Origin: Stemphylium vesicarium | Taxonomy: Eukaryota; Ascomycota; Dothideomycetes; Pleosporales; Pleosporaceae | Assembly (NCBI GenBank): GCA_004380135.1 | Contig: QXCR01000057.1 | Location: 62,001-126,000, forward strand | DNA length: 64,000 nucleotides | Direction: 5' to 3' | Shown: one piece after another, positions 34,725-44,639 of the stretch | How the letters are laid out: each line of letters opens with the position of its first letter | Numbering within the stretch: position 1 is the first letter of the stretch | Program-made: the position numbers and the translations under genes | The notes under the pieces: generated by a model | Seen by the model: the letters and a program-made list of their open reading frames with translations, nothing else | Databases searched by the model: none | Told to the model about the DNA's origin: nothing

Positions 34725-35953
34725 ATGGAAGCCACCACGCTCGCGGCTCTCCTCCGCCCGGAAGCATCCAATTTGTACAGCAAGGGTCCCAAACCAGAAG
34801 CCGCATCACCGGCCAAAGACCGAGTATGGCACTTCTACTCTGCCCAGTTTATTCACTACGGGCTTCCGGTCACCAAGGACAAGAACGCCGCCAAAGTGTG
34901 ACTTCTGAATGCGATAAGTCAGGTCAAGCTTGAGGTCCCGGTGTGGGTGTTGAAGGTTGAGAGCGAGTTGAAAGCTGAGTGGGAGGCGGCGAACAGGAAA
35001 CTGAAGAAAGCAAGCGGAGCGAAGAGTAGCAAGGGGGCGAAGGCTAGTGGTGACAGTCTGCGTAATGCGAAGAGCACTACGACTGGTGTCAACGTGAATG
35101 GTAGGGTTTAAAGCTTCCTCTCCCGTCAGTTACTAACACTACGCGACAGGTACTGCGAAACTGTCTACTGGTATCTCAGGCAGTCAGTACCAGGGAGCTC
35201 ATCGAGCCAGTAACAATACCCCAAGGAAGCCGTTGCCTGCCAAGCGTAAGCGGGCAGAGAGCGATCCTTCAAGCCCGGCCGCTACGCCAAAGAAAACAGC
35301 TTGAGCAAAGAATGAGCCAGTGCTCACGAAGTCCGTCGTCAATATAGAGCCAGGAGAAAGGCACCCTCACTCCATGATCAAGCAAGAGTACCCCAGTCAA
35401 GCCTCTCCATCAACGCCCTCACGCTCACGAGTCAAGCAAGAGCCTTACAACTTGGATATGCGCCATTACGCTGGTTACTATTCGCCGCTGTCCAATCTCT
35501 ACGACGCTCAAGAAGAAGACTACGAGCCCAGTCCCCGCCCCCTTCTCAGCGGCGTATACGACATCGGATGCCAGACCGCCTCCGATCGATTTCAAGACTA
35601 CGACCTTACACCGTTACTCTCCCGTTCCCCATACCAAATTATATGATGGGCTACCTTCCACTGGGACGCATGGGATGGCCTCATCCAAATGAACCTCGGA
35701 CCCACTGACCCCAACGCTCTCGGCGAACCGTGTTCTTTGGGCTGGCGGCTGCGCGACTTGGACAGGGCAACTAACGTTCGGACGGAAGTGCACGGGTAGC
35801 ATAACGTTTTTGAGAGACGGGAAATTGTATGGCTGGCTGGGTGAGATGCCTAGAGCAAGGAAATTGGATTTTGTGGCGGACAGGGTGAATGGAAGTGGCC
35901 CTTTGGAGGCGGATTTAAAGGCGGAGTGGGATTTCTTCGTTGAGGAGGCTTAA
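34725..35953 (+). pseudogene. Pseudogene of an unrecognised two-domain fungal protein
   Basis: A former gene starting near ATG 34725 reads MEATTLAALLRPEASN, then HFYSAQFIHYGLP, TGA at 34899-34901, and goes on in the same frame (LLNAISQVKLEVPVWV, ESELKAEWEAANRKLKK). A proper intron at 35101-35149 (GTAGGG, ACTAAC, CAG) joins in phase to a basic, Ser/Pro-rich linker with a second TGA at 35302-35304. The C-terminal domain (GVYDIGCQTASDRF, then TGA 35644-35646, WATFHWDAWDGLIQMNL, LGWRLRDL) shifts frame near 35760 and continues TGQLTFGRKCTGSITFLRDG and KLYGWLGEMPRARK to TAA 35951-35953. Three in-frame TGAs plus one frameshift mark it as dead. Preserved homology between lesions suggests recent loss. 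Function of the intact family is unknown to me. Confidence 0.75.
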
Positions 35954-37637
35954 AGGCGTTGAGGTTACATAATGGTTGGTAAAAGAGATGCTTTGGCAGT
36001 CTTTATATTGGTTCGCGCTGCTGGATAATTACGCGGCTCTGGTGGTAGAGCTAAACAGCTAGGAGTTCAAAGGACGAGGCTATCCGCCCACGCCTTTGAG
36101 TTTAGCCCTCCTCGACAACGAGGACTTACGGAGTAGTCCACGTAATTTCGACCCGTTGATAACTGCCTCAACATCTAGTATAATTTAAGTACAAATCCGA
36201 CACGAAAGCAACTTGTAGCTTACTCTCCAACACCCTCCTCAAATTTATCCTTGCTTCTTACCTAGGGCAAGTTCCGTACGAGCAGGATACTGGAAGTTCA
36301 ATTATAAAAGGAAGATATATGCATTCAACAGAAAGAATGTGGCACTTGACCGCTCGCCCGCGGTAGAAATTCCAGTGCAAGTGCGAACCATTTTTCGGTG
36401 CTCACCATGATGTAGGCAATAAAGCAAACGTGGCTTGCACATGCGTCAGCAACCCACGTCAAAATGCATACCCGACCTATTATTGGACCAACTTTCCGTT
36501 TGCAGATGGTGGAAGCCAGGATATTGAAGAGCCCGCCCGCGCTAGAAATTGCAGGGCAACTGAGGCCGCTGTCTTAAAAGAGCCCGGCCCCATGAGATCG
36601 CAGTCGTCAGCAGCCCAGGAGTCCGGTTGTCCGTGTTTGATAATGTGCTAGAGATTTTCCAAAAAAAAATCTTACCCTACATACCTACTAATATCAGTTT
36701 CTCGCCTTCTAGTAGACGCAGCCGGCAGGAATAACAAGCTCTTAGTCTATGTAGTAGGTGTAGTGGTGTTCCCACAGGGTTCTAGTTCAAATACGTGGGA
36801 TTCTACCAGTCTCCATCTAACACAGATTCAATCCACTCCAACTCGATAAAAAAATGCACCAAGTTACGCTCAATCTCCCAAAGGGGGAGAGAACACATGT
36901 GCTAAAGGCCTCGCGCATCCAACTGCGTCCCTCCTGCTCTTACCGCGCCCCAGCACGTGATCTACCATCTGCCCTAATCTCATGCCCAAAACCACTCAAC
37001 ACTTCACCAATCCATCTTCAGTCCCCAAAATGACCAACTTACCAACCCTCCACCTCACAGCCTCCCTCACCGCCTCCTCCCCAACGCTCGCAATTACAAA
37101 CATATTATTCTAGTCGATAAGGGGGGATTATGCCTAAGCTACCTGAGTGATGTTTACGTTGCGAGCAAAGATTATATTGACTTTTGCATATGCCGGATGG
37201 CAGTTCCAGCAAACGATGTGGGAGAGTTCTAGTCACACAACGAAGGCATAAGTCGGACAATTTACTTTGATAGCATATAATACAGGTTCTACATAATAGG
37301 CACACACCTCAGCTTCTCGAGAGCGTTCCTCCGTCTTCCTCCTTGGCTGTGCGACTTTTCCGCTTGCTTTTGTTGCTCTTTTTTCTGCCATGGCAAAAAG
37401 GCCTGCTGCGTGCAGTATACACATTACCAACGACCGAACCAAAAAATTAAAAAGGGACACCAATAACGCGCACGCTAGAGACATGCTTTCTTTCTTTCTC
37501 CCTCTTCTTCTTCGCAGAAAACAATCGATTAAACAAACCCCACCCTACCCCGTATTGTCATCCCACAAGAATCGACAAAAGAAATTCTATGCGTTGAGCA
37601 TGTAGTCTTCAAAAACCCCACCATAGCTGAATCTTCA
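35954..37637. other. AT-richer intergenic region, pseudogene to SNT1
   Basis: About 1.7 kb, more AT-rich than its surroundings, with TA-rich patches at 36180-36330 and 36660-36760. No gene, terminal repeat or tRNA could be supported. It may include degraded repetitive DNA. The right end is the SNT1 3' flank. Confidence 0.4.
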
Positions 37638-40600
37638 TCATCGTGACCACGCGCCACGGTCGCCAGGATGCCTGGGCACTCCAGTCACCCAGTCGTTTGG
37701 TGGTCCAGAAGGAGGTAGACGCTGATCGGGTAGCGAGCCCGGTCCAGAACCAGGTGGCATTGGCGGTACACCTCTGCTTACTCTCATAAGGTTGTCCCTA
37801 TAATGCGCATCACGCGCATCACGTTCGCGCATATCGCGCTCCCGCATGTCCCGTTCAGCATCTCTCCTCATGCGCTCGTCTCGGCTCTGCATTACCGCAT
37901 GGTGTTGGGCCTGGGCTTGGGCCTGTGCATGTGCTTGTGCCTGTGCCTGTGCTTGTGCCTGTGCCTGCGCCTGTTGCTGCTGCTGTACTTGTGCTTGCTG
38001 TGCCTGCTCTTCCCGGATACGATCCGTCATACTGCGGTCCCGAGGATTACGCATGAAGTGATGCGTTTGCTCTTCGGAAGGGCGTTGACCATACATGGGG
38101 TGATTTGCCACGCCAAGCGAGGAGTGAGGCGGATGTTGTAGAGGCGGAGGCTGGCCATGCTCGGACCTTGGAAGCGGAGTCTGAGTCTGAGACCTTTGAG
38201 CAAAATATGCCCGGTCTTGAGACTGGTAACGCATATCGTCGTGCATCGATGGACCGGCCGACGGTAGTGCAGGATTAGAAAGTTGCTCACGTAGATAATC
38301 GGCTCTTTGAGAAAGCTCCCGACTCGTGTCGCGATCTGAAAGCTGTCGAGGATCTGAGTCGTGGGCGTCACGAGGGTCACGAGGGTCGCGGGGACGGTAG
38401 GGCTCCGTAAGTCTGTTCAGGCCTTGGAACGGATGTTGACCGTGGTGCTCGTTCGGGGTTTGAGGGTTGGAGTAGGATAGATTTGCATTCGAGCCCTGCG
38501 AGTGGTCGCTGCGTCCGGGTGTGTCTCTTTGCTGCACGATGTGGTTTGCTTGTAGACGTGGACTGGGGCGCATGCCCATCGGCCCAGGTGGGGGACCACT
38601 TCCTGGTGGATCGACCTGGGCATACGGATTGGGTTGCAAGATCTGCGCAGATTGCGCAGACGCGTTCATTGCTTGAGCGTGCTGTGATGCGCTTGTACCC
38701 GACATGCTATGTCTAGGCATCTGCCCGGGAGGCCCACTGATACTGGGCGTGCGAGAATGTGGGTTTGGTGAATTGTTGAACGCAGAAAGAGGGGGCGGAG
38801 TCGGATTCTGACGCGGATTGTTATGCTGAGCAAAGACAGTCCGATGGCTGAACATCCTCTCATTAGCAGCAGGTGGCTGAGGCAGTCCGGACTGTGGAGT
38901 CAACTGCGGGGTTTGAGCCACCCCTGGATGGTACGGCTGCCGAGGTTGCCAGTTGTCACGCATGCTTGATCTATTTGTAGGCGGCTTATCCTCCGTGAGA
39001 TCAATTGGCCTGTTCGGTGCCGCAGTGGGAATTGAAGAATGCTGGGCATAGGATTGGCGACTGTAGGAAGGCTGCGCAGCAACGGGATCGTCGTAGAGTG
39101 GACGCCTCGATGATGACGAGTAACTCTGTGTCGTTGGCGGAGGCGGAGCAATTGGTACAGACTGCTGAGGAGTAGAGGTATGCGACGGCGGCCCTTGCTC
39201 GCTTGGCTTCTTCCGTCTGGGTTCTTCTGGATCGGTGTCGTTAAGCAAGGACATCAGATTAGACTTCCGTGGTTCAGGAGCAGGCTTGGATACGGCAGGC
39301 GGCGGAGTGCTGTGCACAGGTGGCTGACTGCGCTGTGGGTGCTGAAGTTGGGAATGTAGCAAGGGTTGAGGCTGAGCTGGAGGAATCGCTGTGGGAGGAA
39401 TGTTCCTCGGCTCCTCTTTGACAGGGGGTGTGTGAAGACTGGAGCGAGGTGGCAGCTGTTGTCCAATATGACTGGTACTGGGCCTTGGAGAGTAGGCCTC
39501 GACAGGGGTTTGGTTGAGCTGCTGGACTTGTGACGGGTGTCGAGAGTGCGAGTACGCCAGTGGACGATGCTCGGGGGATCTGATGTCGGAGTTCGAACGT
39601 ACTGGCGGCATGATCGATGGTGCGCCACCAGGGGCAAAAGGTCGGTGATGCGGCGGCATCTCTTGAGATATCTGACGAGCATGATTGATCCTGCGCTGCA
39701 GCTCTTCTGGTTGAAGCTCAACCCTGCCTGCCGGGTCTCGTTCTTGATAATGCGGTCCACGATAAACAGGTGACTGGTGGTGCTCTTGCGCGCGTGGCTG
39801 AGGAGTAGCATGTTGCTGCAATGTCCGTTGCGATTGCTGATTCCCCGATGGTTGTGAAGGCGGCCGGCTCTCAAAACGCGACACTAAATCCTCCGTGAAA
39901 TAACCAGCTCGAGGTCCCTGTGGTTGCGGTTTGGATTGCGACATCGAGTGCTGGTGATGATGCTGTTGCGACAAGGCGCGCTGAGGTGGAGCGGGCGGCG
40001 ATTGTTGTGGTGGTATCGGAGGTACGGACGCGAGACTAGTCTCTGGTAAGGCAGAAAATCCCGGTGTAGGCACCGATGGCTTGTTTTGCATGGGTGCTTG
40101 GGCGATAGTTGAAAACCTCGAAGGGGGATTTGGATGCGGTGGGGATACCTTGGGTATTGCAAGCGGGTTTGGAGGCGGAGAGGCGTGTTCGGGTGTGGGT
40201 GCAATAGGGCGAACAGGTGCCGCCTGTGTACTCTCGTACCGTCGTTTGGGTGCCGGAGTTGGCGTAGGAGGTGGTCCGAGATCCTCGCCTCGGTCCCTTC
40301 GTGCATCTGCCTCTTTCGCGACTTGCTCCAGGTCCAACTTTCCGCTTTCGACCAGACGAAGGTACTGATTCTTTATCATGGTGTGCGTCTTAGTACCCAT
40401 GTGGTTTGCAATAGCTATCCAGTCTGTGCCAAAATGTGCGACATTCTTGTCGAAATCCTGCAACTCGGAAACCGACCAATAACTTGACGGCCCAGGCCTT
40501 GCACCGGCCTGAGTTTTAGGGCGTTCCATGAGGCTACCTGGCAAACCGGAAAGCTGGTGCAACTCACTAGATATCATCATCTGCTCCTCCATGGGTACAA

Positions 40601-43600
40601 CATGCATGGGCATGGGCATCTCACCCAAGGGTCGCTTGCTTGTGTCGTCCTCCATTTTGACACCGAAAGGCTTCTCTTTGCGATCCACCTTGACAGGGGA
40701 GCCCAAAGGAGCTGCAGCAAGGGGCATGTTCTTTGGCTTACGACCAAGTTTGTCTTTTGCTGGTTTCCCTCGCTTCCCAGCCTTCTCTGATGAGCCATCG
40801 GCGTCAGTCTGTCTGCGGGCTCGACCTGGGGTGGGCGTTCCACTAGCTGGATCGAAATCCGTTTCCGTAGGACCAAAGGTAGGCGCTGCCGATCGTCTAG
40901 GTCGTCCAGTTTCGGTGACAGGCAAGGGCAGTCCGTCTTCTCCTGATACTTCAGGTCGATCCATGTTGGCAATGGCCCCTCGGCCACGACCAACACCACG
41001 TGGTTTTCGGGAAACTCGTGGTTTCCGCAGCTTGCCCTTGTACTCTCTACCCCACTTTGTCGCATAGTAGTGATTGATGCAGTCTTTGTAGGTACGTTCG
41101 GTCCCAACTTCCTTGTACAAAACTTCGGCCAACTTGCCCCATTTCTTGGCATATTGATCCTTGTAGTTTAGAACCATGACTCGATGTTCCTCAGGGGTGA
41201 AGTCGTCCTCTGGTGGTTCGTAATGGAACACGAAAATTCCTTGACCAGGTTCACGCTGGAAGTTGTAATCGATGAATCTCCGCCGTTGAGCCTCAGCCTC
41301 AGTCAGCTCCAAGGGTAAATCTGCTTCCTTTTCTGGGTCAGCCATGGCCTTTCTTGGCTCTTTGTCCCTCTTTCCATGTTTCTCCTCTTCTGCGGTCTTC
41401 AGAGACTCCTTGATGACAGCCTCGAGGTCCAGCTCAGTAGCCCATCGGCTTGCATGGCTTCTTCGACCAGTAGGTGCCAACGATCCATCGAGTATTCCTG
41501 TCATCGCGGCATTCTGCACATCAGGGGTGACAGCTTTCAGCAATGGCTCTGCTGACGGTTGCCTGTCCGGATCATCGTGCTCACGCTCCTCATCCCACGG
41601 CCGGATGGACTGTCGCCAAGCTTTGTAGACAGCGGCGTACCGTCGAAGCGTTTGCTCTGTGTTCGTTTCTGGCTCGATGCTCTTACGCAATTTGCTGCGA
41701 ATGACATCCATGACAGAATCCGGCAAGGTGGGTCGATCTTGTCCAATATCAGACAACGGCGTGGGAGGGCCAGATCCAAGATAAGGGAGAGAGCTAAGGT
41801 CCGGGAGAGTCTCTTGCTCGTCAGAGGTCTCGCGGCGAAGGCGGAGTGCCATTGTGGCGGGTGCGGTTGATCTTTTTTCAGTCTCTTCCTTGTCCTCCAT
41901 CTCGACATCTTCGGATTCCTCAGCTTTTGGTGTGGGCAAATCGGCTGTAGTACTCTCTGGCGGGGGCTGGGTGGCTGTCGACACATCGGGCAGTGCTTTG
42001 ACTGGAGATGGAAGTGGCTCTTCCTGGGGCAATGGTGTGCTAATCTCCTCCGCAGGCATTATCTCGGGCTGTGCCTGTGGAAGGTGGTCTACATTTAGGC
42101 AAGAGAGCAAAACAATCTCTTGCAAAGGAGTGGTGGCACGTAAATGTGGAGCACTCAGATCCACACGTTTAGCCTCTAACCGTGCGCGTTCTCGATTGTA
42201 TTTTGCCTCTGATTCAGCGAAATCCTCCTCGTCTAGGTCCAGATCATCGTCAGAGTCCTGTAAAGCTTCTGGTGCAGACGATGCTGCTGACATGGGTGGT
42301 TTAGCCATGTGAGGCGATGCCTCTGCCATGACGACATCGGAGTGGCGTCTGGTTTCAATTGGAGTGGGCTTGGGCGAGGGCATGACTGGTCGTTCTGCGG
42401 ACAAGGCCCGTTCTCTTGGGCGTTCGGTTTCGGTTGATACCCGTGAGAACGAGGGGGATACTGACTTGGCATGCGATGTTCTTTGTGACTGTGCAGCCGA
42501 AATACTGTTCTCAAGCCTAGGCGCTTTAAGGGCAGTTCCAAACGGCCGATCACGATCCTCGACAGGGAACTCGCGCTTAGTAGGGACTGAGGGCCGGCTG
42601 GAAGTAAAACCTGGCCGCACCCATTGCATGCTTTTCGGGCCTCCACTCAGAGGACCCCTCGCAAGAGGGAATCCAGACCTATCAGATTGATTGTATGGCG
42701 GAGGCGGCCTGGGGGCCATTGGTGTCCTGTCGGCTTTCGGCCCAGTAGGTATGTTCGCCGGTAAACTCTTAGGTGAGGTACTCAGTGTAGGCCCACCCAC
42801 ACTACCGCTGCGGGGTCCGAATGTGGAGGGAGCTGCATTGGGGGATGCATCTCTTGGGGTATATGGTGGGAGAGTAGCTCTCGAGAACGAAGGCGAAACA
42901 TTGGCTCGTAGAGCGGCTTGTGGGGCTGTCGGTGGCGCACGCGGCCTTGGAGCTGGACCCTGGGGAGGAGATTTTGCAGTGTTTGACGGGGCCGCTGGAG
43001 CCGTTGGAGGCGCGGACGAAACATTGGAGGGGCCCTTCGGAGGTGCAGACAGTTGTGATGTTACTGGGCCCTTGACAGTCACACTCTCTGGACCTGATGG
43101 ATCAGTGACTTGGGACGGGGCAGCAGCAGTCGGGATAGCAGGCGGGTCCATCCGTTGAGGCGGTGGTGGAGGGCCCAGCCTGTTGTCCAAGTTCGGGGCA
43201 TCGCCAGGAGGAGGGCGATCCGGTCCGCGATCAGCTTTGGGTCCGGTAGGCGGAAGGGTTGTGAGACCAGGGGGGATAGCGGACTTGGGTGCAGTAGGAA
43301 CTGCAGACACCTTTGCGGGTGTTGGAGGGGCAGCGGGAGCGGTTGAAACGACTGGCCCGGATGAGGCAGCAGGCACTGAAGAGGCGGAGGGGGTGGGAGG
43401 AGCAGCTGAGAGAGCTGAGGAAGGCTGAGCAGGTTTTGGTGCTGCTGCTGGAGCGGCACTTGGTTTGTTTTCAGTGACAGGCGCCCTCCACACATTGGAT
43501 CCGCCAAAGGCCGGTATAGAAGCGGGCGGCGACGACGCTCGCGGGGCGTATCTTTCTCTTGAAGCTTCTGCACGGCTGGCTAACAAAGCCTCATCCTTTC

Positions 43601-44639
43601 CGGGTTCCCGACGGGGATCCTTGGCGGAGAGTGGATCGATAGCAAGAGAAGACCGCCTCGAGTATGAATCCCCCTGTGGACCTAATCTATCAGACGGAGA
43701 CGCATGGTGAGAGGAATGCGGCGTGGGACCCGTGGGTGTGCCTGGGAGATGTCTTATATCAGATGGACCTGGTCCACGGTGGGTGTCGAGTGCTCGCAGT
43801 CCGGGTTTCGCAGTACCTGCCGGGCCAATGTAAGAGTCATACTCTCTGGGAAACCTTCGGTCGTCGCGATCTCTACGGTCGAAATCTCGCTCTTCCCGGA
43901 TGTCCCGCTCTTGACGTCTAGGAGGGGTCCGGCTCCGCGGTCGATATGACGTACGCTCTGGTATCCGGTCACGTGGATCGTGGTGTCGGTCTCGGTCATC
44001 GTTGTGGAAATTCCTGCCTCGTCCGGCAAATCCACCTCGACCTCGCCCAATACCTCCGCCGCGATACGACGAGGCTGCTCCAAGGAGAGGGGGGTCCGAG
44101 TACGTTGAGCCTGCTGAAAGAGGGCCATCCCGCGAATTGCGTCGAGCGCGGTTGACATCTACATCCCGCGGCGCGAAGTCTCTTTGATCGCGCAGATCTC
44201 TAGAGTCTCGAATGGGCGATCGCCGAGGTGGAGTTGGCCGTCTTTCACGGCGATCAAAGTCTCGGTCTCGATCACGGTCGGCTCTCCAAGAGTTCTGGGA
44301 GTTGTGCGAAAACCCAGGGCCGCTACTCAGCGGAGGTGCAGTCCGCAACGGAGTTGCTTCGCCCCGTCCCGCAAACCCTCTACCTCTTTCATCGCGTGGT
44401 GCCGGGGACGCACCTGAAGGTGGCCCCACTGGCGGACCACGTGGCGCATCACTAAGAGATTTTGGGCCTTTTGGGATTTCTCGCGGGAATCCGCCAAGCT
44501 CAGCATTTGGCCGAAAGGTTTCGTTACCCCTCGGGGGGTAACCGCCGCCGCCTCCAAAGGCGGACGGTCTTCGATCTCGGTAAGGTGGAGATCTGTCGCG
44601 CGGATATCTGCCGTTATCGGGGTATCGTGAGGCAGACAT
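37638..44639 (-). CDS. SNT1: Very large SANT-domain co-repressor, probable SNT1 (Set3/NCoR-type complex)
   Basis: A single uninterrupted exon of 2,333 codons starting at ATG 44639. The first ~800 residues are disordered, rich in Arg/Asp/Pro/Gly, with RGRGGFAGRGR-like repeats. An acidic segment (DSDDDLDLDEEDFAESEAKY) begins a conserved helical region. SANT domain 1 lies near 1148-1200 (FTPEEHRVMVLNYKDQYAKK, ERTYKDCINHYYATKWG) and SANT domain 2 near 1384-1432 (YWSVSELQDFDKNVAHFGTD, HTMIKNQYLRLVESGK). The paired-SANT layout matches yeast Snt1 and animal NCoR/SMRT, scaffold subunits of histone deacetylase complexes. The C-terminal ~900 residues are Pro/Gln/Ser-rich and include a pure Gln-Ala repeat. 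Identification as SNT1 is by layout and SANT sequence; another SANT/Myb regulator is possible. Confidence 0.72.
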   Translation of the reverse strand: MSASRYPDNGRYPRDRSPPYRDRRPSAFGGGGGYPPRGNETFRPNAELGGFPREIPKGPKSLSDAPRGPPVGPPSGASPAPRDERGRGFAGRGEATPLRTAPPLSSGPGFSHNSQNSWRADRDRDRDFDRRERRPTPPRRSPIRDSRDLRDQRDFAPRDVDVNRARRNSRDGPLSAGSTYSDPPLLGAASSYRGGGIGRGRGGFAGRGRNFHNDDRDRHHDPRDRIPERTSYRPRSRTPPRRQERDIREERDFDRRDRDDRRFPREYDSYIGPAGTAKPGLRALDTHRGPGPSDIRHLPGTPTGPTPHSSHHASPSDRLGPQGDSYSRRSSLAIDPLSAKDPRREPGKDEALLASRAEASRERYAPRASSPPASIPAFGGSNVWRAPVTENKPSAAPAAAPKPAQPSSALSAAPPTPSASSVPAASSGPVVSTAPAAPPTPAKVSAVPTAPKSAIPPGLTTLPPTGPKADRGPDRPPPGDAPNLDNRLGPPPPPQRMDPPAIPTAAAPSQVTDPSGPESVTVKGPVTSQLSAPPKGPSNVSSAPPTAPAAPSNTAKSPPQGPAPRPRAPPTAPQAALRANVSPSFSRATLPPYTPRDASPNAAPSTFGPRSGSVGGPTLSTSPKSLPANIPTGPKADRTPMAPRPPPPYNQSDRSGFPLARGPLSGGPKSMQWVRPGFTSSRPSVPTKREFPVEDRDRPFGTALKAPRLENSISAAQSQRTSHAKSVSPSFSRVSTETERPRERALSAERPVMPSPKPTPIETRRHSDVVMAEASPHMAKPPMSAASSAPEALQDSDDDLDLDEEDFAESEAKYNRERARLEAKRVDLSAPHLRATTPLQEIVLLSCLNVDHLPQAQPEIMPAEEISTPLPQEEPLPSPVKALPDVSTATQPPPESTTADLPTPKAEESEDVEMEDKEETEKRSTAPATMALRLRRETSDEQETLPDLSSLPYLGSGPPTPLSDIGQDRPTLPDSVMDVIRSKLRKSIEPETNTEQTLRRYAAVYKAWRQSIRPWDEEREHDDPDRQPSAEPLLKAVTPDVQNAAMTGILDGSLAPTGRRSHASRWATELDLEAVIKESLKTAEEEKHGKRDKEPRKAMADPEKEADLPLELTEAEAQRRRFIDYNFQREPGQGIFVFHYEPPEDDFTPEEHRVMVLNYKDQYAKKWGKLAEVLYKEVGTERTYKDCINHYYATKWGREYKGKLRKPRVSRKPRGVGRGRGAIANMDRPEVSGEDGLPLPVTETGRPRRSAAPTFGPTETDFDPASGTPTPGRARRQTDADGSSEKAGKRGKPAKDKLGRKPKNMPLAAAPLGSPVKVDRKEKPFGVKMEDDTSKRPLGEMPMPMHVVPMEEQMMISSELHQLSGLPGSLMERPKTQAGARPGPSSYWSVSELQDFDKNVAHFGTDWIAIANHMGTKTHTMIKNQYLRLVESGKLDLEQVAKEADARRDRGEDLGPPPTPTPAPKRRYESTQAAPVRPIAPTPEHASPPPNPLAIPKVSPPHPNPPSRFSTIAQAPMQNKPSVPTPGFSALPETSLASVPPIPPQQSPPAPPQRALSQQHHHQHSMSQSKPQPQGPRAGYFTEDLVSRFESRPPSQPSGNQQSQRTLQQHATPQPRAQEHHQSPVYRGPHYQERDPAGRVELQPEELQRRINHARQISQEMPPHHRPFAPGGAPSIMPPVRSNSDIRSPEHRPLAYSHSRHPSQVQQLNQTPVEAYSPRPSTSHIGQQLPPRSSLHTPPVKEEPRNIPPTAIPPAQPQPLLHSQLQHPQRSQPPVHSTPPPAVSKPAPEPRKSNLMSLLNDTDPEEPRRKKPSEQGPPSHTSTPQQSVPIAPPPPTTQSYSSSSRRPLYDDPVAAQPSYSRQSYAQHSSIPTAAPNRPIDLTEDKPPTNRSSMRDNWQPRQPYHPGVAQTPQLTPQSGLPQPPAANERMFSHRTVFAQHNNPRQNPTPPPLSAFNNSPNPHSRTPSISGPPGQMPRHSMSGTSASQHAQAMNASAQSAQILQPNPYAQVDPPGSGPPPGPMGMRPSPRLQANHIVQQRDTPGRSDHSQGSNANLSYSNPQTPNEHHGQHPFQGLNRLTEPYRPRDPRDPRDAHDSDPRQLSDRDTSRELSQRADYLREQLSNPALPSAGPSMHDDMRYQSQDRAYFAQRSQTQTPLPRSEHGQPPPLQHPPHSSLGVANHPMYGQRPSEEQTHHFMRNPRDRSMTDRIREEQAQQAQVQQQQQAQAQAQAQAQAQAHAQAQAQAQHHAVMQSRDERMRRDAERDMRERDMRERDARDAHYRDNLMRVSRGVPPMPPGSGPGSLPDQRLPPSGPPNDWVTGVPRHPGDRGAWSR
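37920..37990. repeat. Hexanucleotide repeat encoding Gln-Ala in SNT1
   Basis: On the plus strand a run of GCCTGT/GCTTGT-type hexamers followed by CTG triplets encodes, on the minus strand, poly-Gln then alternating Gln-Ala near residues 2,215-2,245 of the SNT1-like protein. It is likely to vary in length between strains. Confidence 0.8.

Noticed and set aside
34899..35646. Programmed stop readthrough at TGA codons in the 35-kb gene
   Set aside because: None has the TGA-CTA context known for efficient readthrough, and the separate frameshift near 35760 would still destroy the protein.
36750..36800. tRNA-like A box (GGTGTAGTGGT) and B box (GTTCAAATAC), possible SINE
   Set aside because: The spacing between boxes is only 17 nt, too short for a Pol III internal promoter, and no 3' tail or target duplication is visible.
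38027..44500. Many open frames opposite the SNT1-like gene, up to 206 codons
   Set aside because: They are antisense or shifted shadows of a low-complexity Pro/Arg/Gln-rich coding sequence.
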